A DNA stretch of 64,000 bases from Paramacrobiotus metropolitanus (lineage: Eukaryota; Tardigrada; Eutardigrada; Parachela; Macrobiotidae): positions 186,001-250,000 of the forward strand of contig NW_026570344.1 of the NCBI RefSeq assembly GCF_019649055.1. Direction: 5' to 3'. The notes below the pieces were generated by a model. The model saw only the letters and a list, made by a program, of their open reading frames with translations. It was not told where the DNA came from and did not search any database. Shown here in pieces: positions 12,961-25,820 of the stretch (positions are counted from its first letter, which is position 1; every line of letters starts with the position of its first letter). A program made the position numbers and the translations under genes.

Positions 12961-13380
12961 TTGCCTGATTGTTAATGATATGAGTACAAACTTAGCTTAA
13001 GTAATGTACTTCATAACTAAGTAGTTTTGCTAATATCGATGAGCTCACAGCGACATGCGACAGGTTAATGCTATCGTTGGTACTGATAGTAGGAATGGGC
13101 ACACAAGTTTGATATTTTCCCATGCTGCATTTATACCTTGCCAGAACGAGATCAGCCTGCAGATAGCTTCTGTTGGAATTTCGGATGATTAGATATTGAA
13201 ACATAACCAAAGAATCTATTTGCCCAGCAGTTATATACAAGTACTCCGGCTAAAGGTCGGGAAGGTTTTTTCTGATTGACTGCTACAAAAACGGATGGTA
13301 CTGTGGGTGCAGTTTTGTTTTATAATAATTTTATTATAGTTGTGCTCCCGCTATTCTAGGCTTCCTGGTACTGGCTTTGA
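12961..13380. other. Spacer, no gene seen
   Basis: Between the decayed TENT4 copy and the small membrane-protein candidate. It contains the AATAAA assigned to the latter gene and otherwise nothing recognised. Confidence 0.4.
13330..13335 (-). terminator. Polyadenylation signal AATAAA of the small membrane-protein candidate
   Basis: AATAAA on the minus strand 46 bp after the proposed stop codon at 13381, at a suitable distance for 3' end processing. Confidence 0.4.
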
Positions 13381-13968
13381 TCACGAAAAAATGGTTTGGC
13401 TGTCGCAAGCAGCAGTTGTTAAATCTTTGAGCTTGTCGTTGCCCTGTTCAAAAACAGAAATACAAATTCTCATTAAGACGTAATAGAACGATACAGAAAA
13501 TACTTTTTATGTAAATAAGCTAATTTTAATGCACTGTTGCAAGTTACAGTGCAGCAATTGCAGCGTTGTTACGCGTACGACAGATCACCAAGCATGCAGA
13601 AGCAAATGCTACATTATATGTACCGTAAGTAATGTACTTATTGATCTGCTCACATAGAAGATCGCGATTTAAAAACTTAATGCAGTACCGCACATACAGT
13701 AGGCACTAGAAGTTTGGCGAATCTTACAGGATGGACAAGGACAAAACAACATTGACGAACTTGCTCAGCCATGCAGAGCGTGACCTGGGATGATTTTGGG
13801 ATGATAAGCAAGAAACCATACCTGACGAAAGACCACGTGTATAAAAAGCCTGAACATGGCGAACACGACGCACTGGCACCTTAACAAATAAAGCTCTAGT
13901 CCACCGAAGAGAATGAAGAGAGACGACAGCAGCCGCGGTTGGTCATTTTTAAGAGTGAAATGGACCAT
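13381..13968 (-). CDS. Candidate 69-residue single-pass membrane protein
   Basis: Family not recognised. Two exons, 13822-13968 and 13381-13443, join at a phase-0 CAG-GTATGG / TTGAACAG-GG intron, giving 69 residues. The start ATG has an A at -3 on the coding strand. The sequence has a short polar head (MVHFTLKNDQPR), a long hydrophobic stretch (LLSSLFILFGGLELYLL onward, with three Cys or near-Cys aromatic residues), and a short polar tail ending TAACDSQTIFS. Support comes from consistent frame, good splice sites and a nearby AATAAA. There is no homology that I can name, so it could be a chance frame or part of a longer gene. A cluster of CACGTG boxes lies about 650 bp upstream. Confidence 0.4.
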
Positions 13969-15856
13969 TTCGTTGACAGCTCCTATCCGCACTCGGAACG
14001 TGCGTCACAGTCACACCAACTGGGTTGGCAAGTATGTTTCAGTGCACGCACATGGTATCAAGTGATGGCGTGACCTTTTCAACGTCCATGTATAGATCCA
14101 TTGCAAGCATAGATGAGATTCAGTATTTTACTTTCCCGAAAATCTTTCACTTATTAATATTTCAAGCGATTTATGGGAATTTGGCTAACCCCATGACTTC
14201 CTTTTTGCGGCACAAAAATCTGCGATAGAAGAAGAATTTATTTACTTACACTGCACCATTCGATTAAGATATTTATCGTTAGAAGCCGGTACTTATTAGT
14301 ATTTTAATATATCTAAATGTATCTTTAGGTTAACCTGAACCCAATGACGTCTGACAGCCAAAAAGCGAAGTCTTATGGCTGATCCTGAGGTAAACTGTAC
14401 AGCGCTGTTACTCTACAATGTTTATATAGAAAATATCCAAACAGAATTTTAACAGATTAGATACAAATTACAGTACAGTAGGTACAAGTACAAAGAATGC
14501 TTCTTAGTTTCTGTACCTTTAAGTTATACGAGTAACAATCTTCTTTTACTAGACTGTATGGAAAGTCAACGAAGTGTTATTCCAGCAATTCTTCCGCTCG
14601 CATCGTTTCCACGTGCTTTTCCACGTTCCACGTGCGTTCATGCTTTTCCACGTGGTGATGTGCCTAGCTACCGACCGCGAATCAAATGTGACCCCGGCCG
14701 CTTTATCGAACTCTTTCCACAACCGGAACTTCGTTATCCACCCATTTCACAAAAGGTCAGTTCACAATTGCTGTTTTTGCGTCAGCTATGCACACTTTAT
14801 TAAAATTGTCTTGACTGTAAGTACTTCATATAATTCATACCATATTTAATAATGGTCATTAACGGCCTTTTTGTACAAAAAATTTGCTTCCTGGCGTATC
14901 CTGCTTGAGGGTATTGACTATTGACGTGCCGGAGTATTGTTCGTACAGCCGTATTAATGCAATGCAAACCGACATCACAATACTGTACGCAGCAGTAATC
15001 TGTAAAAGTGGCATATATGCATCAATATTTTGTAATATTATAAACTTCAGGAATAAGTAGTTTTACCTTCTGTGTATTTTTTATTTAAGTTCTTTCTTAT
15101 TAAACCGGTAATGATTGTTATGGTACACAGTTAAACGGATGACATATCGGCTAAACGCCCGAAGGGAAGCCTGTGCCTCGAGAAAAATTGCCAGACGTTA
15201 AGGAAAAATATTTGAAAACGCCAGGAAAAGATGCAAAAGATTTGAAACCACAAGCAAAGATCAGAATAAACCGAAAAAATCTGCCCGCACCTGCTAATTA
15301 CTACTTACTTAATGCTTGAAAATACGAGTGTTTCCTCTTTTTAAACGTGCAGTTTAGAGATACACAATGCAACAGCTTCAACTGTAATAATTCGAGAAAA
15401 ATCGTCAATATTTCCGTAGAAAACTGCAAACAAGATGTATTTGGCACTATTTGCTTAGTCGTACAGTCACGAATCACGATTCATATGCGCCGAACCTGGA
15501 GCCACATAATTTATAAAAATCAGATTCCTAAATTTCCATAAATCAGCAGCAAACACCACGTAAACATGACAGCTGTCCAATTTAATTTCGTCAACATCCA
15601 ATAGAAAAAATACGTACAAAATTCAACACAAAAAATTTCAAGCATAAGTGCAGAAATAAGTCTTGTCATGACTAAAAAATCTTTTTTCAACACAAATAAA
15701 AGGCAAATCTGTAAAATAACTTAACACTGGGCAATGACAAAGGCGATTTATACACAATCACACCACAAACACGCATTTTCAATCTCAACAATCCAATCAT
15801 AAAACAACTGATGAGTGAAACCATCACGATAGCATTTTTGACGCAATGTGTTCTCC
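13969..15856. other. Intergenic stretch with E-box cluster
   Basis: No coding region was supported. The only structure seen is the CACGTG cluster at 14610-14654. AT-rich sequence follows up to the alpha-mannosidase II stop codon. Confidence 0.45.
14610..14654. promoter_or_regulatory. Cluster of three palindromic CACGTG E-boxes
   Basis: CACGTG occurs at 14610-14615, 14629-14634 and 14649-14654, each preceded by TTCCA or TTTCCA, with spacings of 19 and 20 bp. A half copy CCACGT lies at 14621-14626. CACGTG is the classic site of bHLH and bHLH-ZIP factors. The regular spacing near two helical turns suggests a real binding array or a small tandem repeat. The nearest downstream start is the small membrane-protein candidate. 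Confidence 0.45.
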
Positions 15857-18800
15857 TTACAACAAGGGAAACCGGAAAGCCCGAATGTGCATCGGTTGCA
15901 GAATGACGGTGGCATCCGCCGGCAGCAACTGTCCTTTGTGCAACTGCGATGGGGATCCTTCTTCCACGTACGGGAAGGTGAACAGCCCCGTGAAGGCTGT
16001 CTTCAGATTAATCTACAAACCATAACAGCACCAAGTTATTTTCATATTCAAATGCACATATTAAGGTTAAGAAGTCAGCTACTGATTAAATCTATTAAAC
16101 CTCATGGACATTTAGTAGAGTGTTTCAAACACCCGGGTGACTGTACTAAGCAGTCACAGCTAAACAAGTACGCATGGTGTTAGCGTAAATCATACCGTAA
16201 TTATCGAATTAATTTCGGTAATTCACAAATTGTGAACTGCCATAATTCACTACCCTAGACCTTTTCGCAGTTACCGGTAGTGGTACATGTATCAGGTATG
16301 TGACGCTTGGAAATCCAGACAAAGGAAATATAGATACGCTATCCATATTAAAAGTACATTCGGCAGTCCCAGCAACACGGCGTTTTGCCACGCTGCATTT
16401 AACACTCATACTGTCACCAAACGATGCTACGAATACATTAACTAAAGTTTCAATCTGTCATTACATAAAACTGCATGCAAACGATTTTATAGGAGCGTAA
16501 TGGGTCAACAGCAACCACTAACGATGAAAAAATGACACAAAATGTGGCAGTATATCCAGATACCACATAATCCATAATGGCCATTGGCCATCGTATCAAA
16601 TTACAATTCTAGTTTTTTGTGCATTTTTCTCGATTCTGCTTAAAGCTTATTTCTTCAGCCATTAAAGCTGCAACAAGATTAAACTAATAATTTCAGAAAT
16701 TTCTGTACCCCAGCTACTAATATTCTAATAAAACAATGAATAAATCCACTCCGTGCATCCAGACTAATTATTAATACCCGGAATAAAATGTTTGAAATTT
16801 ACCTTCCCGTCAGCCACCATGGAGCACCGTACCCCCGCCGTGCGTCCCCGGCAATCCACCGCACCGCGGTGCAACATCAAGAGGGCCGTCGGCCCTTCCG
16901 TCGACTCGCCCGTGCCCTGTTTCCCAGCCGAGACCATCCCGTCGTCGGTCTCCGCCGCTACCGCCGTGCGCACACCCACCAAATGCACATCGCACGGAAG
17001 GTCGCCCACCAATCCACTGACATTTCCCACCAGTGTATCCGCCCACCAGACTGGTTCTGCGGGTTTTTCGGCCATCAGCGTCGCCATAGGATATAACAAG
17101 GAATGCCATGCGTGATAGGCGGATAACGAGAGAAGTGGATAATTCTTTGCAGGAAGCTGTCCGGGATTGGGTTCCAGAAGCAGGCGGAAGAAACTGGGAG
17201 TAGCCGGCACATTGTCGGCCACGCTCTGGCCCATGCCGCGATTGTCGTCCTGCGCTAAGCGACGATCCAGCATAATTTCCAAGGCACCTGCACAGAGACT
17301 AACATGAAGAGACACTACTGGTCGGCGCGAAATTGCGTTAATGTATGATTTTCGCCATTAACTTGGTAACAAAGTCTTATTCTTTGCAACCATTTAGCAA
17401 AGTCAGCACTCGCAACTAGGCTTCAACCTCTAAATAAAAGTAAGCACAGTAAGTATACTGAATCATAGAAACCAAAAACAAACAAGCTAAGATGCACTTT
17501 ATAATTTATTTTTGCAGAACGATGCAAATACTGGAAAGACGTTTCGTTTCGGAGAAGTTCATTCTCAACAGACCTTTCTGAAGTCCAGCCACACCGAGCG
17601 GTTGGCCGGTCAACACTGTTAATCTAGCCGTCTCATCCTCCAAAAATGCCGTCGTGGGCATTGGATAATAATTAGCTTGCAGCGGCAGTTTAGCGTGCGC
17701 TACCCGCCTAATCAACTGGAATCCGTTGAGATCGGTCACTAAGTCCTTATTGCTAATATTCGTCTGGATGTGCATGGCCAATTCGTAATTATACTGCCGT
17801 GTGATATCCGCCCGATTCTCCACCATCAGTGCCTGTCCATCTACACCGGGCGAATGGACCACGCGGACAATGTGCACCACTTCAGTCATGACCACATGCA
17901 ATTCGGAAATAAGGGGTCCGCGCACGAGCCGAAGGATCACCGGGACTCTACCACCCTTCTCCGTCTGGGGCACGTAGTCGACAGCGTCTCCGTCCGGCAG
18001 GAAAAGATAAGCGCCGCTTTTATCGGGTTTGCTGGAGGTGCCGTATTTGACGAACTTGATTCGCGTGTTGAATGTTAGCCTGCTTTCTTTGTGGATTACT
18101 TTCTGCAACACCAAGAGGATACTAACAAAACAATGTTACTGCAAGCGATAAACCTGGTAAAAAAATAATTCAACTCAAATAAAAGCAGTCAATAATATTG
18201 TGCATGAATATAGTGAATATCAGATAATATGACGGAAATATATTATGGAGACCAGAAGGATCTCGGAGCAATCCACATTATTACACCAAACCGTATTTAT
18301 CCATTTATCTGTTCACTGACTTAATTCCATGTAGAGTGAACGCGAAGGCAATTTTTTTCTTATGGTTTCACTACAAATTTTTCCCCTGTGTGTTTTTAGA
18401 ATCCATGACAATCAGGAATTGTTTGGTAAAGCAGCAAATAAGACGATATTATGATCTATGTAAATCATTTCAAGCCATGTAAACCAGAACCAGCGCTAAT
18501 TTTTTTAAATTCAAACTACTATTTATCTAAATAAATGATTAAAGTGACGCCAAACATGGCACGACACGTTGCAGGTTAAACACAGCTATTTTTATGAAAA
18601 CAGCTGAAACTGAAAGCAACGACATTTCGATAGTTTAGACATAAACTGTTCCGTTACCTGAAGATAGCCAGTCTGACCATCGAACTCAGCGATGAAGTGG
18701 TCATTTTCAATTTTGTAGCCGCTGGCGTACTTGGAACTCTGTATAGCAAAAACTCCACTGCTTTCAACCGGTATCACGTCGTTCAAAAACACCTCCAGCT

Positions 18801-21800
18801 TCGCCGGTGTAGCGACATGGGTTGTTGTATGGCCTCGATCGCCAGCGATCACGGCCTTCTCGTCCACGACCATGTACGTCACGGCACCCAGTGCTCCCAC
18901 CGTCGCAATGAATGTCAACTGCAAGCCAATGAAAACAGTCACATCTATGAGCATTTATCAGCGTCGCCGGCAAAGCCAAAAGCAGCGTATAAAGATTTAG
19001 CAAATACTAAACAACGAAAACAGCGAAAAATGAAATTCCAGAATACTGGATGCGGTGTAATGATAAACAAATTTCGCAAGTTCCGATGACTATCAGCCAA
19101 TAAGCATCGCGTAATAAAATCCCTAAGGAATCAAAAAGCAACGCGACATCCGAAAAAAGAAAAAGAATCGCTGATACGAGTAATGTTTTTTATTTGGAAA
19201 CAATCTTACCTCAAACTCTTCCTTTTCCACTTTCTCCGTCTTACCAACCCACACGGGGCTCAGCTGCGCCGGTACAACCTTCTTATTCTCCATCATCACC
19301 ACCGCGACTCGCGGATTATTTACTCTGACCGTCACCACTTCTGATCGCGTCCATCCCAGCGAATTCGACACCACGACAAACATTCCACTCTGATCCACAA
19401 TCAATCGCTCCTTCCGGGAAGGCTGATTGAAGTATTGAAACACTTCCGTCACGCGCAATTTGGGACCAGGTACGTATTCTGAATCGTCCTTCTTTTCGGT
19501 AGCTAACAGGTAGGACAAAGAACGACTGAGCAGCTGGCCGCAGTTATCCAGCGCTCCGATCATCTTCATGGCGTAGTCCATCACGACGTGCAAGCGCCCC
19601 GTGCCCGTAATGCCGTCATGGTGCTGGAAGAGGGCCAGGTTGCGACGGGCTTGGACTAGCTTCTGCAGCTGTGCGTCGATGGTAGCGGTTTCGGAGGACT
19701 GTTTACGGCGTTCAGCGCGGGCTAAATACATAGCAAATGCGATTTCGGTTGCCCTAAAAAGAAAACATTTTAATAATTTTTATAAGTGAGGTAGAATTTT
19801 TTCGCTGCCACATCTTATTTCAAATATTCTACATAATCAGCTTAACAAGTGTTACACCCCCAAACCAATAACAGAGGCAAAAATGACATCTGAAAGCGGC
19901 ATTTCTTCTTCTCTTACCGTAAACGAGCTTCCAGGGTACGCTCCATCATTTTCCAAAAGGGACGTGTTGTGTAATAACCGCTCCAGTAGTGATCATCACG
20001 ATCCGCATAGGTAAAGAAATCGCCAGTCAAAGTGGGAAACGCCAGACTGCTCCCGTTGCTGTCAAGACTTTCCTCCTTAACCGCGGTGAAATAATCATTT
20101 AGTGTCCCAAACTCAAACTACAAAGGGAATAAAATTCGGAATTATGGCAGGAAATCATTAATCGCAACCTTAAATACAATGCAAATCACTGCTGGTTACA
20201 TTTCTTTCTAAAACGGCTCACCTGAGCATTATACTCAGGATGGGAATTAATAAAATCCCGAATCTTCTCGTAATTGATGTACTGTTGATCCCATTCGGAT
20301 GAAGTATCGTAACGGAAATCATCGCCAAGTGGAGCCATAAGTATGTTCGTTCTGTACAGCTGCGATTTCTTTCGGTATTGATCCAAAAGCGTTTCAGATC
20401 TAGAAAAATGCGAAAAAAATTAAAGGAATAACCGGTTTTTTATGTGGACGTTCGACGTAACAACGACGCTGGACCCGGTCCCCAATGACAAGCGAATGAG
20501 TGTTACAATAAACGAAACCACTGTATGGCGCACGATTACTCCTAATAATTTCCTACAGAGTAAACGTATGCCTTGTAGATATATAGCATACTCGACAACA
20601 AACAAGAACGACATTACAGTGGGTTTTTAAAAGCCCCAGGTCAAGCAAGGGAATGACCCAAACATACATATCCGAAGATACGATTTCTTACAATTCAGAA
20701 GATACGATTTCTTACAGTTACAAAATACCAAATTACCGTTCTTGAACGTTAGCCTGCGAAACAACGCGCGGCGGAATTTTCCATGGACATGATACCCTGC
20801 CCGTTCCCGGTAGTCTCTTAAAGTCGTACTGGCAACAGATCTTCGGATCAGGCCCACAGGTATGCGGTATATCGTAGGAATAAAACGGCATTAAGTGCGT
20901 GAAGATATCCGTTTTCCCCTCCTGATCCCAGTTCTGTCGCCAGTGGAATTCCAAAGCCCGTTCCATGGCCAGATATTTCTTTACACTATAGTGCACGCGC
21001 TGGATGAGCATGGCGTCAAACTTCATCAGCTTGTCCATATAGGCTATGGTTGGGGAGAATCCAAACGGGTCGATCGCCCAGCCGTTCTTCGGGACGACAT
21101 GCGGACCGAGGTGGTTGCGGATCCATTCGTGGCCTTCCACCAACTGGTTTACTAGAGCAAAATAGTGCGAATTCGCTTCATCTGGCATCACCCAGCCACC
21201 CGTGACAATTTCCACTTGACCTTCCTTCACTAACCTGCAAAGGCAGCATTTAACAATATAATATTTCCATTTTATGCGTCGCTGTCTAAGTACAAATAAT
21301 CACTGCGATTTACGCTCTTCACACGAATCACAATATTAAGTTCGCTCGTTATCGGATTGACTTGCTGGATTTCACCGTATCATTCGGCTTACTACTGTCT
21401 GGCCAAAAATTCTAGATATAAAGAGAAACAAAATAGTCTGCAGGGATCGAAATGGTAACTCGCGGAAAACTTACTTTTTAAACACGTTTTTCTGCTCCTC
21501 GGAAGCGGTTTGAAACCAGAGAGACAGGTATGAAATCTCACACCAAATGAATTTCCTTTTGGAATGCACAGGCAGCTTCTTCACCATCAGATCAAAAATA
21601 TTCTTGGTCTGCTTTTCATAATATTTCTCGAAGGTTTCAAGCCAGCCTAGACGAAAAAAGAAAACCAAAATATTAAAGCAAACGTAAAGCAATACAGTAC
21701 TACGTAATTTGAAAATATATCAAAAAATACAGTACTTGTGACGTCGTCTACGGCAATATGGGAAAATTAGCAACAATATGTGCACATAAAAAAGATAGAA

Positions 21801-23278
21801 CCAGATACAGCTTCAGTAAAATTTTGCATACTATAAACAAACCATCAAAACACGATCACAAACTCTGCAATACCCCGAAACATAAAAAAACACTGGTTTG
21901 AAACTGTCTGCTAAAGCATGAAATCCTGTAGTTTAAGTTTGCCAAACGCCAAATCAAACTGTTCGGACTAACGTAATCCGACATATTTCACAAAAGGCAA
22001 CTTGTCGAGATCATCGTAAGTCTATGCAAGAACAAAAACAGTCGGAAGGTTTTTGTCAAGACACCCAAAAAAGCATCCTGCACGGAAAACAGCCATATGA
22101 AATTTTTAGTGCATCGCGAAGCTACCTGGATCGTTATGGGAATGCGGGATAATGAACACCTGAAGCGGACGATCTTGGCTCCACTGCGAAGGGGAATATG
22201 ACACATTCCAGCCCTGTTTCCATACTCCGCCATCCGGATTGTCGAAAGGAATGATGTCGTAAGCTTTCAACATCTATAAAGGTACTCGTACCACGCATTG
22301 TCTCGGATTCATTTTACTGCAGCAATCACTATCATCATTATAATAATCTGTTGCACATAGGCTATAATCAGTCTCTAGATATTCCTGAGCTTATATTATG
22401 GATATAAATCGTGTAACCAAGTATGATCTCTCGGCTTGCACCAGCAGACAAAAAATCGGCTATTTTATTATAAGGCTTCATGACCAGTCTGTTCTATGTA
22501 CTGCTGTAATTCTTTGCGTCATTAACAAATAGATACTGTAGTTAATTAAGTAAATAATTTACTAGAAAATCTAATGCCGACTTTTTGCAGCGCATATATC
22601 GTGCGAAAGAATTTTTCTGTCGAGATTTTTTACCTGCCTAATGCAACTGTGCGTACACCGTTAAAACTCCAGAAATTCGTAAACAAAAAAGCAAGACCCT
22701 TGAAAAAGCTAGGAAATAGCTAATAAAAATATAAATAACTGCAGTGATAAAATAAATAATTAATAATAACCAAATAAAAAAATAATAATAAATATTTGGT
22801 AAAAAATTGCTGTGTATGAGTTGCTCACCTGAACATCGGCTTTCGACATGGTCCATTTCAACGCCGGACACTGGTCCGCACTGCCCTCCACTCCCGCGAC
22901 GCGTGCCACTTCCACCATTCCTTCCGGGCGCACTTTGTGCTCGCGGGTCGTCAGCGTCGTCGTCCGCTTGTCCGTCACCGGATGCTCCTGCACCACAGGC
23001 ACCTGTTCGCGCAGCATGTACGACAATTTGGCCTGCAGTCCCGCCACCAGCTCCTGGTTCTTCTTGATGGTCGCCTCCACCGCCGCCAGCTTCTCCTCCA
23101 ACTGCGCCACAATGGGCTTATCGGAGGGTGTCAGTTCGGTGGCCGGACTGGGGCGGCGTGACGACATGAGCTCCAGCATGAAGTAGAGCGTCAACGTGGC
23201 GGCCACGAAGACGATGGCGTAGAAGAAGGCCGTGGAGACGCGCATGCTGGGGAAGAGGCCGTTAGGACGAACCGTCAT
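15857..23278 (-). CDS. Golgi alpha-mannosidase II (GH38)
   Basis: Trims two mannoses from GlcNAcMan5GlcNAc2 in the Golgi during complex N-glycan maturation. Eleven exons: 22829-23278, 22126-22273, 21475-21646, 20737-21234, 20222-20399, 19918-20117, 19210-19753, 18658-18918, 17574-18102, 16803-17287, 15857-16012; 3621 nt, 1206 residues, all phases agree. Type II layout: short cytosolic tail, membrane segment ([18 protein letters not shown]), coiled-coil stem ([16 protein letters not shown]), then the GH38 catalytic domain. Visible active-site blocks: [11 protein letters not shown] (Zn ligands His and Asp), [11 protein letters not shown] (nucleophile Asp), [23 protein letters not shown] (Zn-ligand His). 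The C-terminal beta domain carries [16 protein letters not shown]. Length is near that of insect enzymes. It starts about 1.2 kb from, and divergent to, the SET-domain gene. Confidence 0.96.
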
Positions 23279-24483
23279 GGCGGGTTAAATACACGCGTGC
23301 CGTATCACAGATAATCATGGCAGTGTGATCCACAGCAGTGGACCAAGAGAACGGACTGTGGTTGCGGGCAATCACGACATCGCCAAGTGACAAGTGGTGC
23401 TTCGCAACCAAGAACACTGACTGGTAACGCTATCAAAAACTCCGAAGGATGCGAGATATGCTTCGAATCTGCAAGAATCTTCTGACTCCACGAAATAAAC
23501 ACCAAACCACTTCCAAAGAGATCAAACAAAGATCACATGCGAGCAGGACGTCGATCAACTGGCAGTTCTGGTCGGGTTCTGGTAATAATACAAAAAAACA
23601 AGTATTGTAGAGTACGGTGAGGGATCACGACTCACGAGAACCGCAGCAGGCAGTCACTCTAGTGGCAAAGCTCTGCAACTACGAGTCTACGAGATACAAA
23701 CCGTCACTTACGTATTGCAAATAGTCCAAATTATGGTCTGCAGAATTTTACAAGATACAAATAAAAAAAGGCATTTGAATAAGAAGAGCGGATATGTGAT
23801 CCACAAAGCCACAATTTTTTTGCTATTAACATTAATTTTAACAATAAAAAATTATACGCGGCTGATTTCCACGTTTCATGCTTCGGATAGCAGCAAACAG
23901 CATGATGGATGCATAGGGGTACGTATACCTAACAGATGGCGACGTCGAAAATGCAGTAAGTAATCGATCCGATCCGCGGACCTTTTATTGCAGCCGCCTA
24001 CTGGTACCGACCGCGAGTCGCGACGGTGCATAATCCTTTAGTTCATTCTTTGAATTTCTTTCAGCCTGTGTGCAATGTGTCACTCTTTAAGCTTTCTTAA
24101 ATCGTTAATGATATTTTAAAAAAATATCAAGAAAACTGTAGTAGAACTTCATTTGAAATTGAGTTCACTATATGTCTAACTTTAATTTCGACTTTCATCA
24201 CGTTATTTTCCATTATTTTGCACTGCTGGTTAACCGTTTAAGCGTTTACCCCTGCCGTGCATTGTTCGTAAAACATCTCATTTCCGGAAGATGCCTCAGG
24301 GCAACAGCAGAATCTGCAGATCGCAAAAAGGCCAACAAAAACATTTTCGTTGATCCGCGTATCCTTTTTCTGCCACTGCGTTGTGATTTTTTATATTACA
24401 ATATCCTTGAATATATTTCTGTTAAGTTGTTAAGATCGCGCATTACTGCGCATTCTGATGCTCTAAAAGTTTTCTCGTTCAAA
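23279..24483. other. Divergent intergenic region (alpha-mannosidase II / SET gene)
   Basis: Contains the 5' flanks of two genes transcribed away from each other. The plus-strand frame upstream of the SET gene ATG is open from about 24172, so its exon 1 could extend further left. No TATA-initiator pair was recognised. Confidence 0.45.
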
Positions 24484-25630
24484 ATGAATATGGAATCGTG
24501 GCCACAAGACGTGCAGGTGAGTCCATCAAGATACTGCAAGGTACGATATACCGAACCCCTGATGAGTGATGAACGAGATCAGATTTTCCCTTCTCGTCCG
24601 TAGTGGATAGGAATTACTTGTGCAAGCGCATTTCTTACTCACCTGCACACCTCTGTATTTCCTTTGTTTGCATTCTTAGTTTATTTACTCCGCAGTTCCC
24701 CATAGCAGCCTATCTGAAAGCGATAAAGACGAGCTGGAAACGTACCTCGTAGGATGCACGTGCCAATCTCTATCATCTCCGAATCCGGAATGTTGCCTCG
24801 ACACCTGCGAGTGCCTAGCGCGCACTCCTTCCTCCTACGATCACGATGGCCTGCTGAAGTCCGAATACTTGTCCGGAAAAGGATCACTAATCATTGAATG
24901 TGGAGGACTGTGCGGCTGTGCCGTCCAGGCTTCATCCTGCATTCAAGAGCTGGTGAACGACCCACATAATGTTGATCGTAATGTTGTCAAGAAACCACGA
25001 CGTGCAACCTCGTTCCCGTGTGGAAACCGAACTGTAGGATACGCTAGATATCTCTATGCGTTGTTGTCATCGGACCCATCGGTAATTCCTTTTTCAAACG
25101 AACAAATGTATTGCACGTGGAAGTTTCTGGAGATATTTCGCAGCTTTGATAAAGGCTTCGCTGTGCGCTGCTCCATTGATCTCCCACCTGGAAGGTTCAT
25201 CTGCGAGTACGCCGGGGAATTAATAAGCACGGAGGAGGCACACAAGCGTATGCAGCAATTCCCCGACGACACGTACGTGTTCGCCCTGCGGGAGTCATCC
25301 AGTCAAGCCGTCGTGACCACCTGCATCGATGCGCGTGAGGAGGGCAACTGGGGACGGATGATCAATCATTCCTGTGATCCTAATCTCGTTATGCTGCCGG
25401 TGCGCATTGATACGATTATTCCTGTGCTGTGTTTTTTCACAAAGCGGGCGGTGCCGGCTGGAGAGGAGTTGACGGTGGACTATGATCAGGGGAATTTTTT
25501 TAGTGCGGTCTCTGGTGTAACCGCTGATAGGAAAAATCTCTGTGATATTGTGTTAAGTAAGAAAAAATGTTTATGTTCAGCCCCGTGCTGTCGTGGATTT
25601 TTGCCGTTTAATAAAGACTTGTTTACATGA
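24484..25630 (+). CDS. SETMAR-like SET-domain lysine methyltransferase
   Basis: Member of the pre-SET/SET/post-SET group that methylates lysines on histones, closest by eye to the SET half of SETMAR, without any transposase part. Two exons: 24484-24516 (11 codons ending at CAG-GTGAGT) and 24680-25630 (after TTCTTAG), phase 0, 327 residues. Pre-SET cysteines (GCTCQ.., CLDTCECLA, ECGGLCGC), SET core (GRFICEYAGE, NHSCDPNL, ELTVDYD with the SAM- and substrate-binding residues) and post-SET (CLCSAPCCRGFLPF) are all present, so activity is expected. Odd: about 50 extra residues lie between the last pre-SET Cys and the SET core, with no clear intron. The first exon choice is less certain because a nearer acceptor would break the frame. 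Confidence 0.85.
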
Positions 25631-25820
25631 CTGCATGGTCTTGATGGTCTTCTTAAACGGAATGCGGCTTTAATTTTTCCCATAGATACAGCTCGCACAA
25701 AAAGCACTGTATTAGAAATATTTTGCAATTTCGAAAAGAACTGCATTGTGTGAGAAGATTGGAATTATATTTCCGCCACCTTCATATTCTGAGTCCAGAC
25801 ATTATGAGCTGCATTACAGA

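Noticed and set aside
14558-14849. Two overlapping plus-strand open frames rich in Phe/His/Arg
   Set aside because: The composition comes from the TTCCACGTG repeat cluster; better explained as a regulatory or repeat array than as protein.
15848-16183. Plus-strand open frame of 111 codons
   Set aside because: Antisense shadow of the last exon of alpha-mannosidase II.
22807-23186. Long plus-strand Pro/Arg/Ser-rich frames
   Set aside because: Antisense shadows of alpha-mannosidase II exon 1.
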